Part shown: positions 1-9,775 of the stretch, one piece after another
Position numbering within the stretch: the stretch's first letter is position 1
How the letters are laid out: each line of letters opens with the position of its first letter
NCBI RefSeq assembly: GCF_904846675.1
Contig: NZ_CAJHBT010000017.1
Coordinates: forward strand, 1 to 58,224
Length of the DNA: 58,224 nucleotides
Origin: Psychrobacter urativorans
GTDB taxonomy: Bacteria > Pseudomonadota > Gammaproteobacteria > Pseudomonadales > Moraxellaceae
Reading direction: 5' to 3'
Position numbers and translations under genes: made by a program
Notes under the pieces: model-generated
Databases searched by the model: none
What the model saw: the letters and a program-made list of their open reading frames with translations, nothing else
What the model was told of the DNA's origin: nothing

Positions 1-140
1 TAGCCTGTGTCTTTATTTGGCTGCCGCTGATTTGAATTCTATACAGACCCTAGTCTTCTTTAATTAGTAATTTGATTGCAAAAACAAGACTATAAATGAG
101 CTGTAATAACGTAAAAAATGCTAGAATCGGCTCATTAATA

Positions 141-1955
141 CTAAGAGTTAATAGTCTTTTTATCTTTAAATACAGAAGTAATAGGTTTTTTGGTGGTGGT
201 GAAATTATCACTCTGAGCAGACTTAATATCAGTATTAATAGCTATTATTGACTTAGCTGTACCGGTAGAAACACTTGACTTTATAACACTATTATCTGTA
301 TAGGCATAATTAGCAAACACCACCTTTGCTGACCATAATTTTAAGACACAAACCGTTAGCGCACTGGCAAATAGTAACGGTGAATAAAGCGGTGAAAACG
401 GTGCTACGATAATAGCGGTTATTATATTGAGCACTAATAACAGTTTAGGCAACGCAGCTATGTTAGCCGCCCATACACTATGCTGTGTCCGCTTATATTC
501 GTGCTTTGGTGTACAAATAAACGGCTTATCGCGTCCCCAAAGTACGGGCAACCAAGACAATGCCCCAAGCTCCCAAAAGCTGAGATGCAAAGCCCAAGCA
601 CGTAATCTGTGATAAAACTTAGGTGCACTAATATCATTCACTTGTTGATTAAGCGGTGCATTATCATGACTATAGGCCCATAAACGTCTCGCTAAAAACA
701 GCGCATAGCTACCATATACCGCATACAAAGGCATCAGTAGTGACGATAAATTGACGGGTGCATCCATAAGCATCGCACCCGTGACTATCAATAGAGTGCA
801 GATATGTAGCAGTATAAAAATACCTGTAAAATTTATCCAAGCACTCAACTGTGATAAATGAGCACGCATACAGGGCAAACGCCCAGCAAGACTATTTGTC
901 ACGGACAGACTTGACGACGGTAGCGGACGAATAGAAAAGTAATTATTGAGCACCTGCATATTGCCATAAATCCAACGGCGGCGCTGACTCATCAAATCCC
1001 CTAAAGTGTTTGGCAGTAGACCCGTAGCAATTACCTCAGGAATAAACTGGCTACGCAGACCCTGACAGTGCATCAGCACGCCCATCTGCGCATCCTCTGT
1101 AATTGACGCACCTGACCAGCCACCTAAATGAAGTAGCGCATCGCGGCGAATAACGGCATAAGTCCCCGTTGATAGCGCACGCTGACGGTTAAAAGGCCGG
1201 TATAAATGATAATTAAAATAATGGTTCAGCTCACTGTGGACATCTACCCGGCCAGCATCACGATAAAACTGCGGAAACTGTAAGAGCGCGTGATTGGGAT
1301 GGTTATTAATAGCAGTGGCTATCGACATCCTTGCTTGCGGCAATGCTTGATAATCGCTATCGACTACCACCAGATGCGTACATCTCGGATCCATCAGCCC
1401 CAAGGCTAAATTAAGCGCCCCTGCTTTGAACCCTGCTACCGCATCAATATGATAAAAATGCACGTTTAACCGTTCATCGAGCCCAGCACAAAACTTTGCC
1501 AATGGCTCATATAGGGCCGTCTCAGTGTTATTATTATCAACAATCAATATCTCATCGTCAGGCGCTTTTATCGTGATTAAGGATTTAATCGTAGCAATTA
1601 CCATCTCTACTGGTTCAGCACGGGTCATCATCTGAAAGCTTAAACGTACCGATTTTTCTACGAGCGGTGCTTTATGCTTATCACTGCGATTAAAACTACT
1701 ACTAGACTTCACTACTACAGATCTATTAACATTTTTAGAGTTATTGAAACTGTCGGTGTTATTGGCGTTGTCAGAATGACTGGTTTTATTAGAACTACCA
1801 AAACTGGTTTTAATATCGGTATTAGCGTCCATATTATTATTTGTGTCGATATCATTATTGGCGTAAGCTTGTTGGCTTACCGCATCTTTACTCATAAATG
1901 GTAAACCTACCCCAGCGTATATTTTTCTAACATACATGTCCTTACCGATTGTCAT
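141..1955 (-). CDS. Membrane glycosyltransferase, family 2 (cellulose-synthase-like)
   Basis: A 604-residue inner-membrane glycosyltransferase that probably uses a nucleotide-sugar to build an exported glycan. The GT2 core runs from about residue 105 to 370. It shows a VDNNN nucleotide-binding loop, the VVVDSDYQ metal-binding motif, a TEDAQ catalytic-base motif and the SQRRRW motif of processive, cellulose-synthase-like enzymes. Hydrophobic stretches after the core (about 370-440, 460-480 and 510-550) look like membrane helices. Residues about 28-95 are an unusual Asn/Ser/Asp-rich low-complexity segment not expected in the family. The start is supported by an AAGGA ribosome site seven bases upstream. 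It is a lone gene with no linked glycan operon, so product and acceptor are unknown. An OpgH-like glucan synthase is a weaker alternative. Confidence 0.8.
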   Translation of the reverse strand: MTIGKDMYVRKIYAGVGLPFMSKDAVSQQAYANNDIDTNNNMDANTDIKTSFGSSNKTSHSDNANNTDSFNNSKNVNRSVVVKSSSSFNRSDKHKAPLVEKSVRLSFQMMTRAEPVEMVIATIKSLITIKAPDDEILIVDNNNTETALYEPLAKFCAGLDERLNVHFYHIDAVAGFKAGALNLALGLMDPRCTHLVVVDSDYQALPQARMSIATAINNHPNHALLQFPQFYRDAGRVDVHSELNHYFNYHLYRPFNRQRALSTGTYAVIRRDALLHLGGWSGASITEDAQMGVLMHCQGLRSQFIPEVIATGLLPNTLGDLMSQRRRWIYGNMQVLNNYFSIRPLPSSSLSVTNSLAGRLPCMRAHLSQLSAWINFTGIFILLHICTLLIVTGAMLMDAPVNLSSLLMPLYAVYGSYALFLARRLWAYSHDNAPLNQQVNDISAPKFYHRLRAWALHLSFWELGALSWLPVLWGRDKPFICTPKHEYKRTQHSVWAANIAALPKLLLVLNIITAIIVAPFSPLYSPLLFASALTVCVLKLWSAKVVFANYAYTDNSVIKSSVSTGTAKSIIAINTDIKSAQSDNFTTTKKPITSVFKDKKTINS

Positions 1956-2580
1956 GTCATATCCTTAGGCATACACCTCAACTGAGATTAATAAATAAAA
2001 TCAATTATTTTATTAGCCTCTATATTTCTCATTATTTTCTTAACTTTAGATTAAATTCACCAAAGCCATAATAAATTTGAAGACTAACTTCTAAGGGTAA
2101 AATAAATAAAACCTCCCTGTCTGTATTATTATTTTCCTCTATGAGCACTTCATATTCTTTCTACACTTATATTTAGAGTAATGCGTCCATTAATATGGCT
2201 ATCAACTAATAGTCTATTAAAACAATCCATCATAGCCAAAAGGGTTATCGATTGTTACATATGATCTGTCTATAAAATCGTATTAATGTAATCCTACGTA
2301 ACCCACGTAAAAACCTGTTACTTATTATCTACTTATACACCGAAAAACTTTAGCTAACGTCTTTCAAAGAAGCTTCTGTTAGTAAAATAAAGACAGCGCA
2401 ATAGGATTGTTGGTAGGACGCGAGGATGGTGTGATAAAGTATTTGAATAAAGACAAACAGGGTAAGAAGGGGAGGAATAAAGTATAGAAGAGTATTTAAT
2501 GACAAGTTCTGACTGAATAAGGTTATATCTGGACAACCTTTACCAACATCATCAAGGTTTAATTGGTCTTTTTTTAAACG
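1956..2580. other. Intergenic stretch, no gene seen
   Basis: About 625 AT-rich bases between the glycosyltransferase start and the gdhA terminator. Short frames here have no family resemblance or convincing ribosome site. It presumably carries the glycosyltransferase promoter, but I cannot place one with confidence. Confidence 0.5.
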
Positions 2581-2616
2581 AAAAAAAAGACCGCGTCCAT
2601 AATATATGAACGCGGT
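2581..2616 (-). terminator. Rho-independent terminator of gdhA
   Basis: On the minus strand, ACCGCGT and ACGCGGT form a 7-bp stem followed by a run of eight T. It lies about 80 bases beyond the gdhA stop and is oriented to end that transcript. Confidence 0.85.
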
Positions 2617-2695
2617 ATTGATATGATAATAAAGGCTATATAAAGGTGGCTATAAAATGCTATTTCCAACCACTATTAAGACTGATTTAAAAGCC

Positions 2696-4042
2696 TTAGT
2701 TTAGGATGCCGTACGCGACTAGCGCATCTGCAACACGCTTAAAGCCAACCATATTTGCACCAGCCATATAGTCAATATAGCCATTTTTTGTCTGACCATA
2801 TTGCTCTGACGCTTCCGCAGCGCTGTCATGAATGTTTTTCATGATGCATTTTAGGCGCTCATCTACTTCATCAAAAGTCTGGTACTGACGTACAGAGTTC
2901 TGTGACATCTCAAGCGCTGATACTGCTACGCCGCCAGCATTTGCCGCTTTACCAGGAGCATAATAGACATGATGCAGACGTATATAATCAATAGCATCAG
3001 CAGTCAATGGCATATTTGCACCTTCAACCACATATTTTATGCCATTATCGACCATTAGCTTAGCATCGTCTTCGTTCACTTCGTTCTGAGTAGCCGATGG
3101 GATGGCTATATCGCCCTTAATACTCCATGGTTTTTTATTAGCAAGCCATTCACCACCATAAATATCGACATATTCAGCTAAAGGTTTACTTTGTTGTTTC
3201 TGAGCTTTCAGCCAATCAATTTTTTCTTGATTGAAGCCACTCTTATCATACAAGGTACCTTGTGAATCTGATACGGTGACGACTACTGACCCAAGGGCAA
3301 TGGCTTTTTCAGCAGCATGTAGCGATACATTACCCGCGCCAGATACTAAGACTGTTTTGCCTTCAAGGTCTTCATTTTGGGCTTTTAGCATATTTTCTAA
3401 GAAGTATACTGCACCATAACCAGTTGCTTCAGTGCGCATCAAGCTACCGCCAAAACCAACACCTTTACCGGTGATAACGCCGGTAGATTCGCGCGTTAGA
3501 TTTTTATACATTGCGTACATATAGCTGACTTCGCGTCCGCCAACACCGATATCCCCAGCTGGCACATCGATATCTTTACTGATGTAGTGATGTAATTCAC
3601 GCATAAAGGCATAACAAAAACGGCGAACCTCAGAGTCTGTTTTACCTTTAGGGTCAAAATCAGACCCGCCTTTACCACCACCGATTGGCAAGCCAGTCAA
3701 TGCGTTTTTAAAGATTTGCTCAAAGCCTAAGAACTTTAGAACCGATTCAGTCACAGTTGGGTGGAAACGTAGACCACCTTTATAAGGTCCCAAAGCATTA
3801 TTGAACTGTACACGCCAACCGCGATTAACTTGTACTTCACCTTTGTCATTTTCCCAGTTCACCCGGAAGTTGAAAATACGGTCAGGTTCAATCAAACGCT
3901 CAAATACTTTTAGGGCTTCGTATTCAGGATGCGCGTCATATAACGGCTTAATGGTTAGAGCGATTTCTTTTGCGGCTTGGATAAACTCAGATTGATGACC
4001 ATATTGAGCTTCAATTTTTTCGATGGCTTGCTGGATACTCAT
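2696..4042 (-). CDS. gdhA: NADP-type glutamate dehydrogenase
   Basis: A 448-residue cytoplasmic enzyme that reductively aminates 2-oxoglutarate to glutamate. Its length is that of the hexameric bacterial NADP-type enzymes. Visible hallmarks are the substrate-binding GPYKGGLRFHP segment, the catalytic-lysine region PIGGGKGGSDFDPKGK near residue 125, the PAGDIGVGGRE segment, and a Rossmann-like VLVSGAGNVSLHAAEKA stretch for the dinucleotide. The C-terminal ANAGGVAVSALEMSQNS is also typical. AAGGAAG sits just upstream of the ATG. It is a single-gene unit with its own terminator. Nothing is broken or unusual. Confidence 0.97.
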   Translation of the reverse strand: MSIQQAIEKIEAQYGHQSEFIQAAKEIALTIKPLYDAHPEYEALKVFERLIEPDRIFNFRVNWENDKGEVQVNRGWRVQFNNALGPYKGGLRFHPTVTESVLKFLGFEQIFKNALTGLPIGGGKGGSDFDPKGKTDSEVRRFCYAFMRELHHYISKDIDVPAGDIGVGGREVSYMYAMYKNLTRESTGVITGKGVGFGGSLMRTEATGYGAVYFLENMLKAQNEDLEGKTVLVSGAGNVSLHAAEKAIALGSVVVTVSDSQGTLYDKSGFNQEKIDWLKAQKQQSKPLAEYVDIYGGEWLANKKPWSIKGDIAIPSATQNEVNEDDAKLMVDNGIKYVVEGANMPLTADAIDYIRLHHVYYAPGKAANAGGVAVSALEMSQNSVRQYQTFDEVDERLKCIMKNIHDSAAEASEQYGQTKNGYIDYMAGANMVGFKRVADALVAYGILN

Positions 4043-4686
4043 ATATCTTCCTTAACTATGGAACGGGGGGGTACTGAGGGCTATCCGGGTAATATTGCAT
4101 TGCAAAATACTACAATATTACAAATACCGGTGCGGTATTAAAACGCTAGCTCTTTGACATTGTTCACAATAACGCGAAGCCTACAAGAATAGACGAGAAT
4201 TGAAGTCAATGGCTAACCCATCGATGGTCGCACGGCGCTGTGATCTATAATCATTAATACATGTCTACAGGCTACTATCTGTAGATAGATAAGAACAGGG
4301 TATTGAGATGACATGAACAGCACATGAGGGGTGCTTTATGGTCAGACACTTGACTCCGCCTATTTAATTTACAGGTCTGCTAAAAAAAGTCAATCTTTTT
4401 GGCTAAAATAACTTATATTTATTATCGATACTTATCTATATTATAACTAGCACTAATTACCAATTATCTACTTTGTTTATTCGAACAACTAAAAATAGCT
4501 ATAAAAGGTAAGATACAATGACTGAACGGCATATATAATTGGTTTTTTTAATAACTCTCTTAAGAATATTATATCAATGTGAGCGGCAAGGTCTTATAAT
4601 AGCCGCTATTAGCGCAAAACTATTTTTGAGTATTATCAATAGATGATTTGTATCCATTCCACAATAAGTGATATAGAGAGAAAGAT
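4043..4686. other. Divergent intergenic region, no gene seen
   Basis: About 640 bases between gdhA and the Roadblock gene. It must contain promoters in both directions but I see no strong consensus hexamers, hairpins or reading frames worth naming. Confidence 0.4.
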
Positions 4687-5049
4687 ATGCGTACAGATTC
4701 ATTCCAACAGATCTTAGAAGACTTAAACAGCTCATCTTCAGACGTTGAAGCTTCGGCTCTAATATCAACTGATGGTCTGATGATTGCGTCAGCCCTACCT
4801 TCAGGTATCGATGAGGACAGAGTGGGTGCGATGTCAGCAGCACTGCTATCGTTAGGAGATCGCGCCGGTCGTGAATTGGCCCGTGGTAGTATCGATCGTA
4901 TCATGATTCAAGGCGAAAAAGGCTCTGTCATCATGACGTCATCAGGTGATGAAGCGGTTCTTACCATAATGGCAAAATCGAATGCTAAGCTTGGTTTGAT
5001 CTTTTTAGACATCAAACGCGCCTCAGAAGCCCTAGCAAAACTACTTTAA
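4687..5049 (+). CDS. Roadblock/LC7 domain protein
   Basis: A 120-residue single-domain protein of the Roadblock/LC7 (MglB-like) family. These are cytoplasmic dimers that regulate small GTPases or act as scaffolds in polarity and motility systems. The pattern EASALISTDGLMIASALPSG, followed by a MSAALLSLGDRAGRELARG helix and a GEKGSVIMTSSGDEAVLTIMAKSNAKLGLIFLDIKRA tail, is that of the fold. No signal peptide or membrane helix is present. It opens a run of five same-strand genes and is followed after 31 bases by an Aer-like PAS protein. No MglA-like GTPase lies in the window, so its partner is unknown. Confidence 0.85.
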   Translation: MRTDSFQQILEDLNSSSSDVEASALISTDGLMIASALPSGIDEDRVGAMSAALLSLGDRAGRELARGSIDRIMIQGEKGSVIMTSSGDEAVLTIMAKSNAKLGLIFLDIKRASEALAKLL

Positions 5050-5080
5050 ATAATGATAATAACTAGTAAAGGAGATTATT

Positions 5081-5575
5081 ATGGGTTCTCCACTTCCTGA
5101 TGCCAATAAGCCTGATATGCCAGCTGAGCAAATCACTTTGACCTATCATGATGGAACCTCACGCATTGTTTATGACTCTGGTGTTGAGCGACCCTACCCT
5201 GATGGCAAGCTCATCGTGTCGCGCACAGATTTGAACGGCGACCTCACACACGTGAATGACGCTTTTGTTGAGATTAGTGGCTATGAAGTCGATGAACTTA
5301 TCGGCCAGCAGCATTATATCTTGCGTCACCCTGATATGCCAAGAGCGGCCTATAAAGACTTATGGGCAACCGCTGAGTCTGGACAAAAATGGCACGGCTA
5401 TGTCAAAAACTTATGCAAAGATGGCAGCCACTATTGGGTCTATGCGACTGTGGTACCAAATGTACGCCGCGGCGAGACTGTGGGCTACACCTCTGTACGC
5501 CGTAAGCCGTCTCGCAGCAAAATTGAAGTGGCAATCAAGCAATATGCTGAAATGAAACAAAATGAGGAAGATTAA
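5081..5575 (+). CDS. Aer-like PAS domain protein
   Basis: A 164-residue cytoplasmic protein with one PAS domain (about residues 40-145). It resembles the FAD-binding PAS of the aerotaxis receptor Aer: NDAFVEISGYEVDELIGQ, then ILRHPDMPRAAYKDLWAT, WHGYVKNLCKDGSHYWV and a GYTSVRRKPSR end. Unlike Aer it has no membrane, HAMP or signalling domain, so it must pass its signal on by protein contact. AAGGAG lies upstream of the ATG. It sits between the Roadblock gene and the PhnD-like gene (3-base gap), which suggests a three-protein sensory unit. Redox or oxygen sensing is inferred from the PAS subtype only. Confidence 0.85.
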   Translation: MGSPLPDANKPDMPAEQITLTYHDGTSRIVYDSGVERPYPDGKLIVSRTDLNGDLTHVNDAFVEISGYEVDELIGQQHYILRHPDMPRAAYKDLWATAESGQKWHGYVKNLCKDGSHYWVYATVVPNVRRGETVGYTSVRRKPSRSKIEVAIKQYAEMKQNEED

Positions 5576-5578
5576 ATC

Positions 5579-6328
5579 ATGACGACGTATAACATGTTGA
5601 TCGCCCCTGATTTTTCGCCTGAGCGTTTTGCAGGCTGGCATATGTTCAACACCCTTATCCAAAAGCGTGCTGAGCTAAATATGCATTTAAATACGCCGAC
5701 CTCTCATGCTGAGCAACAAGAGCTACTCAATACCGGTGATATTCATGTGATTTATGCCAATCCTTTTGATGCTGCTGCTTTAATACGTGAGCAAGGCTAT
5801 CGCGCTATTGCCCGTCCAATTGGTAAATCGGATGAAATGGTAATTGCTGCCTCAGTTAATAGTGATATTAATAGCTTGGAAGACCTGACCCGTGGCGCAA
5901 CTGTTGCCATGGCCAATAACCGCGATGTTAAGTTAATCGGTTTGCGCTTATTAGAAGCGGTCGATTTAGAAGAAGCCGACCTCAATTGGGAAGTGACTGA
6001 AACCTATCAAGCGGCGGCGCGACAAGTCATCAAAGGTGATGCCCAAGCAGCTTTCTTTTTGTCAGAGATTTTCCACAGCTTTTCACGCCTGACCAAAACT
6101 CAACTGACGGTACTGATTGAAAGTGATTTGGCTGATATTAGTCATGTGTTATTGATTAAAGATGATTTGGCTGATGGCCCAGCGCTTACTGATGCTATCC
6201 TTGCTTTTCATAACGATGACGATGGTAAAGAAGCCCTTACTGAGCTTGGTATGCCCCAAGGTTTTGAGACCATGAGCGAAGAAGATGCAGAATTTATGCT
6301 AGATTTGATGGAAACATTAATGGACTAA
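5579..6328 (+). CDS. PhnD-like substrate-binding domain protein, apparently cytoplasmic
   Basis: A 249-residue protein with the type-2 periplasmic-binding fold of the phosphate/phosphonate binding family: DIHVIYANPFDAAALIREQGYRAIARP, then a SLEDLTRGATVAMANNRDVKLIGLRLL hinge region and a DAQAAFFLSEIFHSF segment. It starts MTTYNMLIAPDFSPERFAG with no signal peptide or lipobox, so the domain should stay in the cytoplasm. No ABC permease or ATPase gene is nearby. It follows the PAS gene by three bases. I infer a ligand-sensing rather than a transport role. The acidic C terminus (EEDAEFMLDLMETLMD) looks like an interaction tail. Confidence 0.75.
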   Translation: MTTYNMLIAPDFSPERFAGWHMFNTLIQKRAELNMHLNTPTSHAEQQELLNTGDIHVIYANPFDAAALIREQGYRAIARPIGKSDEMVIAASVNSDINSLEDLTRGATVAMANNRDVKLIGLRLLEAVDLEEADLNWEVTETYQAAARQVIKGDAQAAFFLSEIFHSFSRLTKTQLTVLIESDLADISHVLLIKDDLADGPALTDAILAFHNDDDGKEALTELGMPQGFETMSEEDAEFMLDLMETLMD

Positions 6329-6558
6329 CCGACAACTTAGTTGGTTCGATTATCCATAGCCCTTTATCATCAGTTAATGATTCATTAATCGAAAACAAAG
6401 AGGCTATGGGCAATACTCAATGAACAACGTTTTAGTAAATAACATATTAATAATAATGTCTTAAAAGTCTACATCGCCTGTTTTTATCATGACTATTTAC
6501 TACACCTACGGCGCTCCTTATCGTCTATAGCGCTGACCCTAAGATCAAGGATACCGTC

Positions 6559-7212
6559 ATGGCCGACTTACCTGTAACTGATGAGTGTGAACTTGCCGCA
6601 CGCAAAGACTTTCGCTACTTCTCCCGCAAGATTTTTGCTGACCCCAATAATCGCTATTATCATGAGCAGCGCATCAATGCCGCCTTACTCCTGAATGAAA
6701 AAGAACCGCTACAAGGCGCTATCGCTGATTTTTTTTATGGTTGTTGGTATGATATTCCCTATGATGTTGAGGAGATGTTTACACGCATTCAAGGACGCTT
6801 GCATCCGCAAATAGAACAAGCCTTTCATAACTGTATTAATAAGCTCGATTATATTAAGCATAGCAGTATATTTGCGACGCGCTGGAGCGTGCTGGTGACC
6901 CCATCGCTCAATGTCGATACTCACCGTTTGCGTATTAGTAGCGACGACGCTAAAGAGATTGCCAAAAACATTACTAATGAGCTGATGGTTGCGCGTGATA
7001 GTGGAGATTGGGATACTATTGAACAAATTGAAAACGAGTTCTTTGCGCATTGCTTAGCTTGTAACGACCGCCTCGCTTTCTCCATTGTTTGGTTCCGTTT
7101 AGGAAAAAGTGATTGGCAGTTTGATGAACGCTGGGGCGACTGTCAACAGCGCCTAGAGCAAACCGGCTCAAGTTCAAAATCTTTATCTGCATCTAAGCCC
7201 GAGCTAGAATAG
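6559..7212 (+). CDS. Hypothetical protein, 217 aa, of the Roadblock/PAS run
   Basis: A soluble protein of 217 residues with no family I recognise. It is rich in aromatic and acidic residues (RKDFRYFSRKIFADPNNRYYHEQRINAALLL at the start) and looks all-helical. A clear AAGGA ribosome site precedes the ATG. It lies 230 bases after the PhnD-like gene on the same strand, and the next gene follows after 130 bases. It probably belongs to the same functional group, but a separate promoter is possible. Confidence 0.6.
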   Translation: MADLPVTDECELAARKDFRYFSRKIFADPNNRYYHEQRINAALLLNEKEPLQGAIADFFYGCWYDIPYDVEEMFTRIQGRLHPQIEQAFHNCINKLDYIKHSSIFATRWSVLVTPSLNVDTHRLRISSDDAKEIAKNITNELMVARDSGDWDTIEQIENEFFAHCLACNDRLAFSIVWFRLGKSDWQFDERWGDCQQRLEQTGSSSKSLSASKPELE

Positions 7213-7342
7213 AATAGCAGCAGCGAACATTCAATCACGCCTTTAAAGGTATATAGTAAGTATTATCAATAACTTAGGTAGTAAGTCGCTACTTGCCAGT
7301 TGATTCAATATTCTTTTTAGGACTTTTAACAAGGTAGCTTTT

Positions 7343-7957
7343 ATGTCCCCTCTTGCTAATGCTAACAAAACTTATATTACCCTGACGCCTGCCGGCGTGT
7401 TTGAAGCATTTTCGCAAAGTGAGCCAAGCGCTATGCAGCTGGCACTCCAAGCTTTACTGTCGCATCGCGAGACTATGCTAGTAGCGACTTGGCTGGAGGA
7501 GTATCCAGAGTTATGGCTAGATGGCTTTGTCGAGCAAGGATTTATCGAAAAGCTATCGACCTTTTTGCCTGCCCCCAACCTACCGCTTGATCAATTTTTA
7601 CCTTACGTGGTCGCCAGCCTATCAGGTAAGCGCCGTGCCGCCATTGCCTCAGATGAAGGTTTTTGTTTGGCGCGGATTGGGTACAACCAAGAAGAAGCGG
7701 ACACCCTAAGTGTGGCAGCGGCTGATTTCTCGGGATTTATGATTCGCCAAAAGCAGCGCGGCTGGGCAATGGGAAGTCGTGCCATTTCATTCTTTCAACA
7801 AGTTGATTTATTGGTGCCTGAAACCAGTTTTGTATTCTTATGGATTGATAATGGTGGTTACGCGCTTATTATTGATGGCGAACCCTTGACTAACAATCGC
7901 GCTTTTGTTGAGCTGATTTGGGGAATTAAAACTTCAGGGCTTAGATTTGAAGACTAG
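7343..7957 (+). CDS. Hypothetical protein, 204 aa, of the Roadblock/PAS run
   Basis: A soluble 204-residue protein with no recognised domain. Features are a possibly helical ALLSHRETMLVATWLEEYPELWLDGFVEQGFIEKL stretch and a C-terminal part with FVFLWIDNGGYALIIDGEPLTNNRAFVELIWGIK that could be a beta-rich fold. AAGG lies upstream of the ATG. It is the last of five same-strand genes starting at 4687. No function is proposed. Confidence 0.6.
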   Translation: MSPLANANKTYITLTPAGVFEAFSQSEPSAMQLALQALLSHRETMLVATWLEEYPELWLDGFVEQGFIEKLSTFLPAPNLPLDQFLPYVVASLSGKRRAAIASDEGFCLARIGYNQEEADTLSVAAADFSGFMIRQKQRGWAMGSRAISFFQQVDLLVPETSFVFLWIDNGGYALIIDGEPLTNNRAFVELIWGIKTSGLRFED

Positions 7958-8490
7958 TTTTTAAACTCCGGCTGCCTAGCAATACTAAGATGGCTTTTAT
8001 ATCAAAACCGCTCTATATGCTAAAAAGATATTATTACACGGCAACATTATGACAGTCCTCATCTATTGTCTATTTGTGCATCTTTATTAAATATAGAATG
8101 TACGCTGGTAACGGTAATAAAGGCTTGTTTAACATAAACTCTGATTCAAACTGTTATCTAAAGAATCATCTACATACTTAACCGTTTATCACGATAACTT
8201 CCTCTCTAGAGATAAAGTACTGTCAAAGCCTTAACAATAATAATACCCTGCTAAGTAACAACAACTTACCTTCTCATACGGCATAATATAATCCATAGTT
8301 AAGCACATATAGCGCACTTTTTTTCCCTAGATTTCTATTTAACTTTCTATTTAACTTTCTATTTAACTTTCTATTTAACTTTCTATTTAAATCTTATTAT
8401 TCTACGCTTATACGTCCTTTCTATATATAATTTTTCACACTGGCAACTTCTGCCGACATTTGCAATCTTGCTCTTTTTTTAGGATAGTTT
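7958..8490. other. AT-rich intergenic region with a 12-bp tandem repeat
   Basis: About 530 bases without a gene. The only structure seen is the tandem repeat at 8332-8391, described separately. The rest is AT-rich and presumably holds the methyltransferase promoter. Confidence 0.5.
8332..8391. repeat. Five tandem copies of a 12-bp unit
   Basis: The unit TTTCTATTTAAC is repeated five times head to tail, with the last copy ending in A instead of C. It lies 100 bases upstream of the methyltransferase start. Perfect short tandem arrays of this kind change copy number by slippage, so it could tune expression of the downstream gene. Confidence 0.9.
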
Positions 8491-9156
8491 ATGACTTCGC
8501 TTACCTCTGTGCGCGTGCGTTATCAAACAATTGAAATTGGCAATACCGATATCCACCTGTGTACCCTTCGTGATAATCAACAATATAGCGACCCTGATGA
8601 TGAAGCGCTTAATTTAGGCATTTGCTCCGCTTCTTGGCCATTATTCGGTGTGGTTTGGCCGTCAAGTTTGGTGCTTGCCAACCATATGCTTAATTATAAT
8701 ATCACCGGCAAACGTATCTTAGAGGTGGGCTGTGGTATGGCACTATCGAGCTTGCTGCTGAATCATCGCCAAGCCGATATCACCGCCACTGACTATCATC
8801 CGACAGTCGAGTATTTCCTTGATAGAAACACCCTACTGAATAAAGATAAAGAGATTGCTTTTGAGCGACTAGATTGGGCACAGGATAACAGCGATCTTGG
8901 GCGTTTTGATATGATCATCGGTAGTGATTTATTGTATGAAGATCAACATGTGGCTATATTAGCGGCGTTCATCGAGCGCCATGCCAATCCACACTGTGAA
9001 GTCATCGTCGTTGACCCGGGTCGCGGACGCAAGAATAAATTGACTGCAAAAATGGCAGAGTTCGGCTTTAGCAGTCATCATATTAAACCAGAAGATACTG
9101 CTTATCTTGAACAGCCATTTAAAGGTCATATCTTGACGTTTTCGCGAGGTGGTTGA
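8491..9156 (+). CDS. Class I SAM-dependent methyltransferase (Methyltransf_16-like)
   Basis: A 221-residue cytoplasmic methyltransferase. Motif I is GKRILEVGCGMALSSLLL (about residues 71-88), followed by an acidic loop ITATDYHP and a FDMIIGSDLLYEDQH motif. That arrangement is typical of the Methyltransf_16 / protein N-lysine methyltransferase group, which modifies lysines or small amines. The substrate cannot be told from sequence. A single gene with a modest ribosome site (AGGAT) and the 12-bp tandem repeat in its upstream region. Confidence 0.8.
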   Translation: MTSLTSVRVRYQTIEIGNTDIHLCTLRDNQQYSDPDDEALNLGICSASWPLFGVVWPSSLVLANHMLNYNITGKRILEVGCGMALSSLLLNHRQADITATDYHPTVEYFLDRNTLLNKDKEIAFERLDWAQDNSDLGRFDMIIGSDLLYEDQHVAILAAFIERHANPHCEVIVVDPGRGRKNKLTAKMAEFGFSSHHIKPEDTAYLEQPFKGHILTFSRGG

Positions 9157-9347
9157 ATAGTAAAGTCAAAACATATTAACACTTCAATCTTCTCCATTGG
9201 GCTATATAAGCCTTGGTAATAATGGCATTTTCACTCAAGTGTGATTTAGGCAAGGCAGCGATTCTAAAGCAATAATTATAAATGGCAGTTACGATTATTT
9301 TGAGCATTCACTCAAAATAGTTTGTAGTAGCTCTACGTAACTTTACC

Positions 9348-9545
9348 CTCTTCGTAGTACGTGGCCATGGTAACGTTGATGACAGTGCTATACAAGCACT
9401 CCTAGATTCAGGTTTTATCAAACGTCAAATTCTTGAAGTAATTTTGGGTGCAGCGCAAAAAGTAACGGGTAACTATACCAACCACCTTGCCAACACCCCT
9501 ATAGACAAGCCGTTCCAAAAGTTCGAGTGGCATAAAGCTGACTGA
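9348..9545 (+). pseudogene. C-terminal remnant of an AhpD-like / carboxymuconolactone decarboxylase family protein
   Basis: Reading in frame from about 9348 gives FVVRGHGNVDDSAIQALLDSGFIKRQ, then ILEVILGAAQKVTGNYTNHLANTP, then FQKFEWHKAD and a stop. This is the C-terminal third of the carboxymuconolactone decarboxylase / alkylhydroperoxidase-D family. The N-terminal part, including the CxxC-type active site, is absent upstream and no start codon with a ribosome site is present. It is a decayed gene in an otherwise empty 620-base gap. Confidence 0.75.
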
Positions 9546-9775
9546 TTGCATAACCTATCAGTAGCAAATAAAATAAGAATCACCATATAAGATGTGTCAG
9601 AGGGAACTAGCATCCCTTTGATATTTTATTATATTTTCAAAAAGCCATCAACAATACCATTCTTAAATAAAACCACAACTAACAGCAAACACAGCCAGTA
9701 TAGCTGCTGACTTATAATAGATGATAACCATCGATAAATAGTATCCAATGCTACCCACTATTAACGAGAACTCCT

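Noticed and set aside
2354..2536. Short minus-strand frame beyond gdhA
   Set aside because: No ribosome site, no family resemblance, low-complexity flanks.
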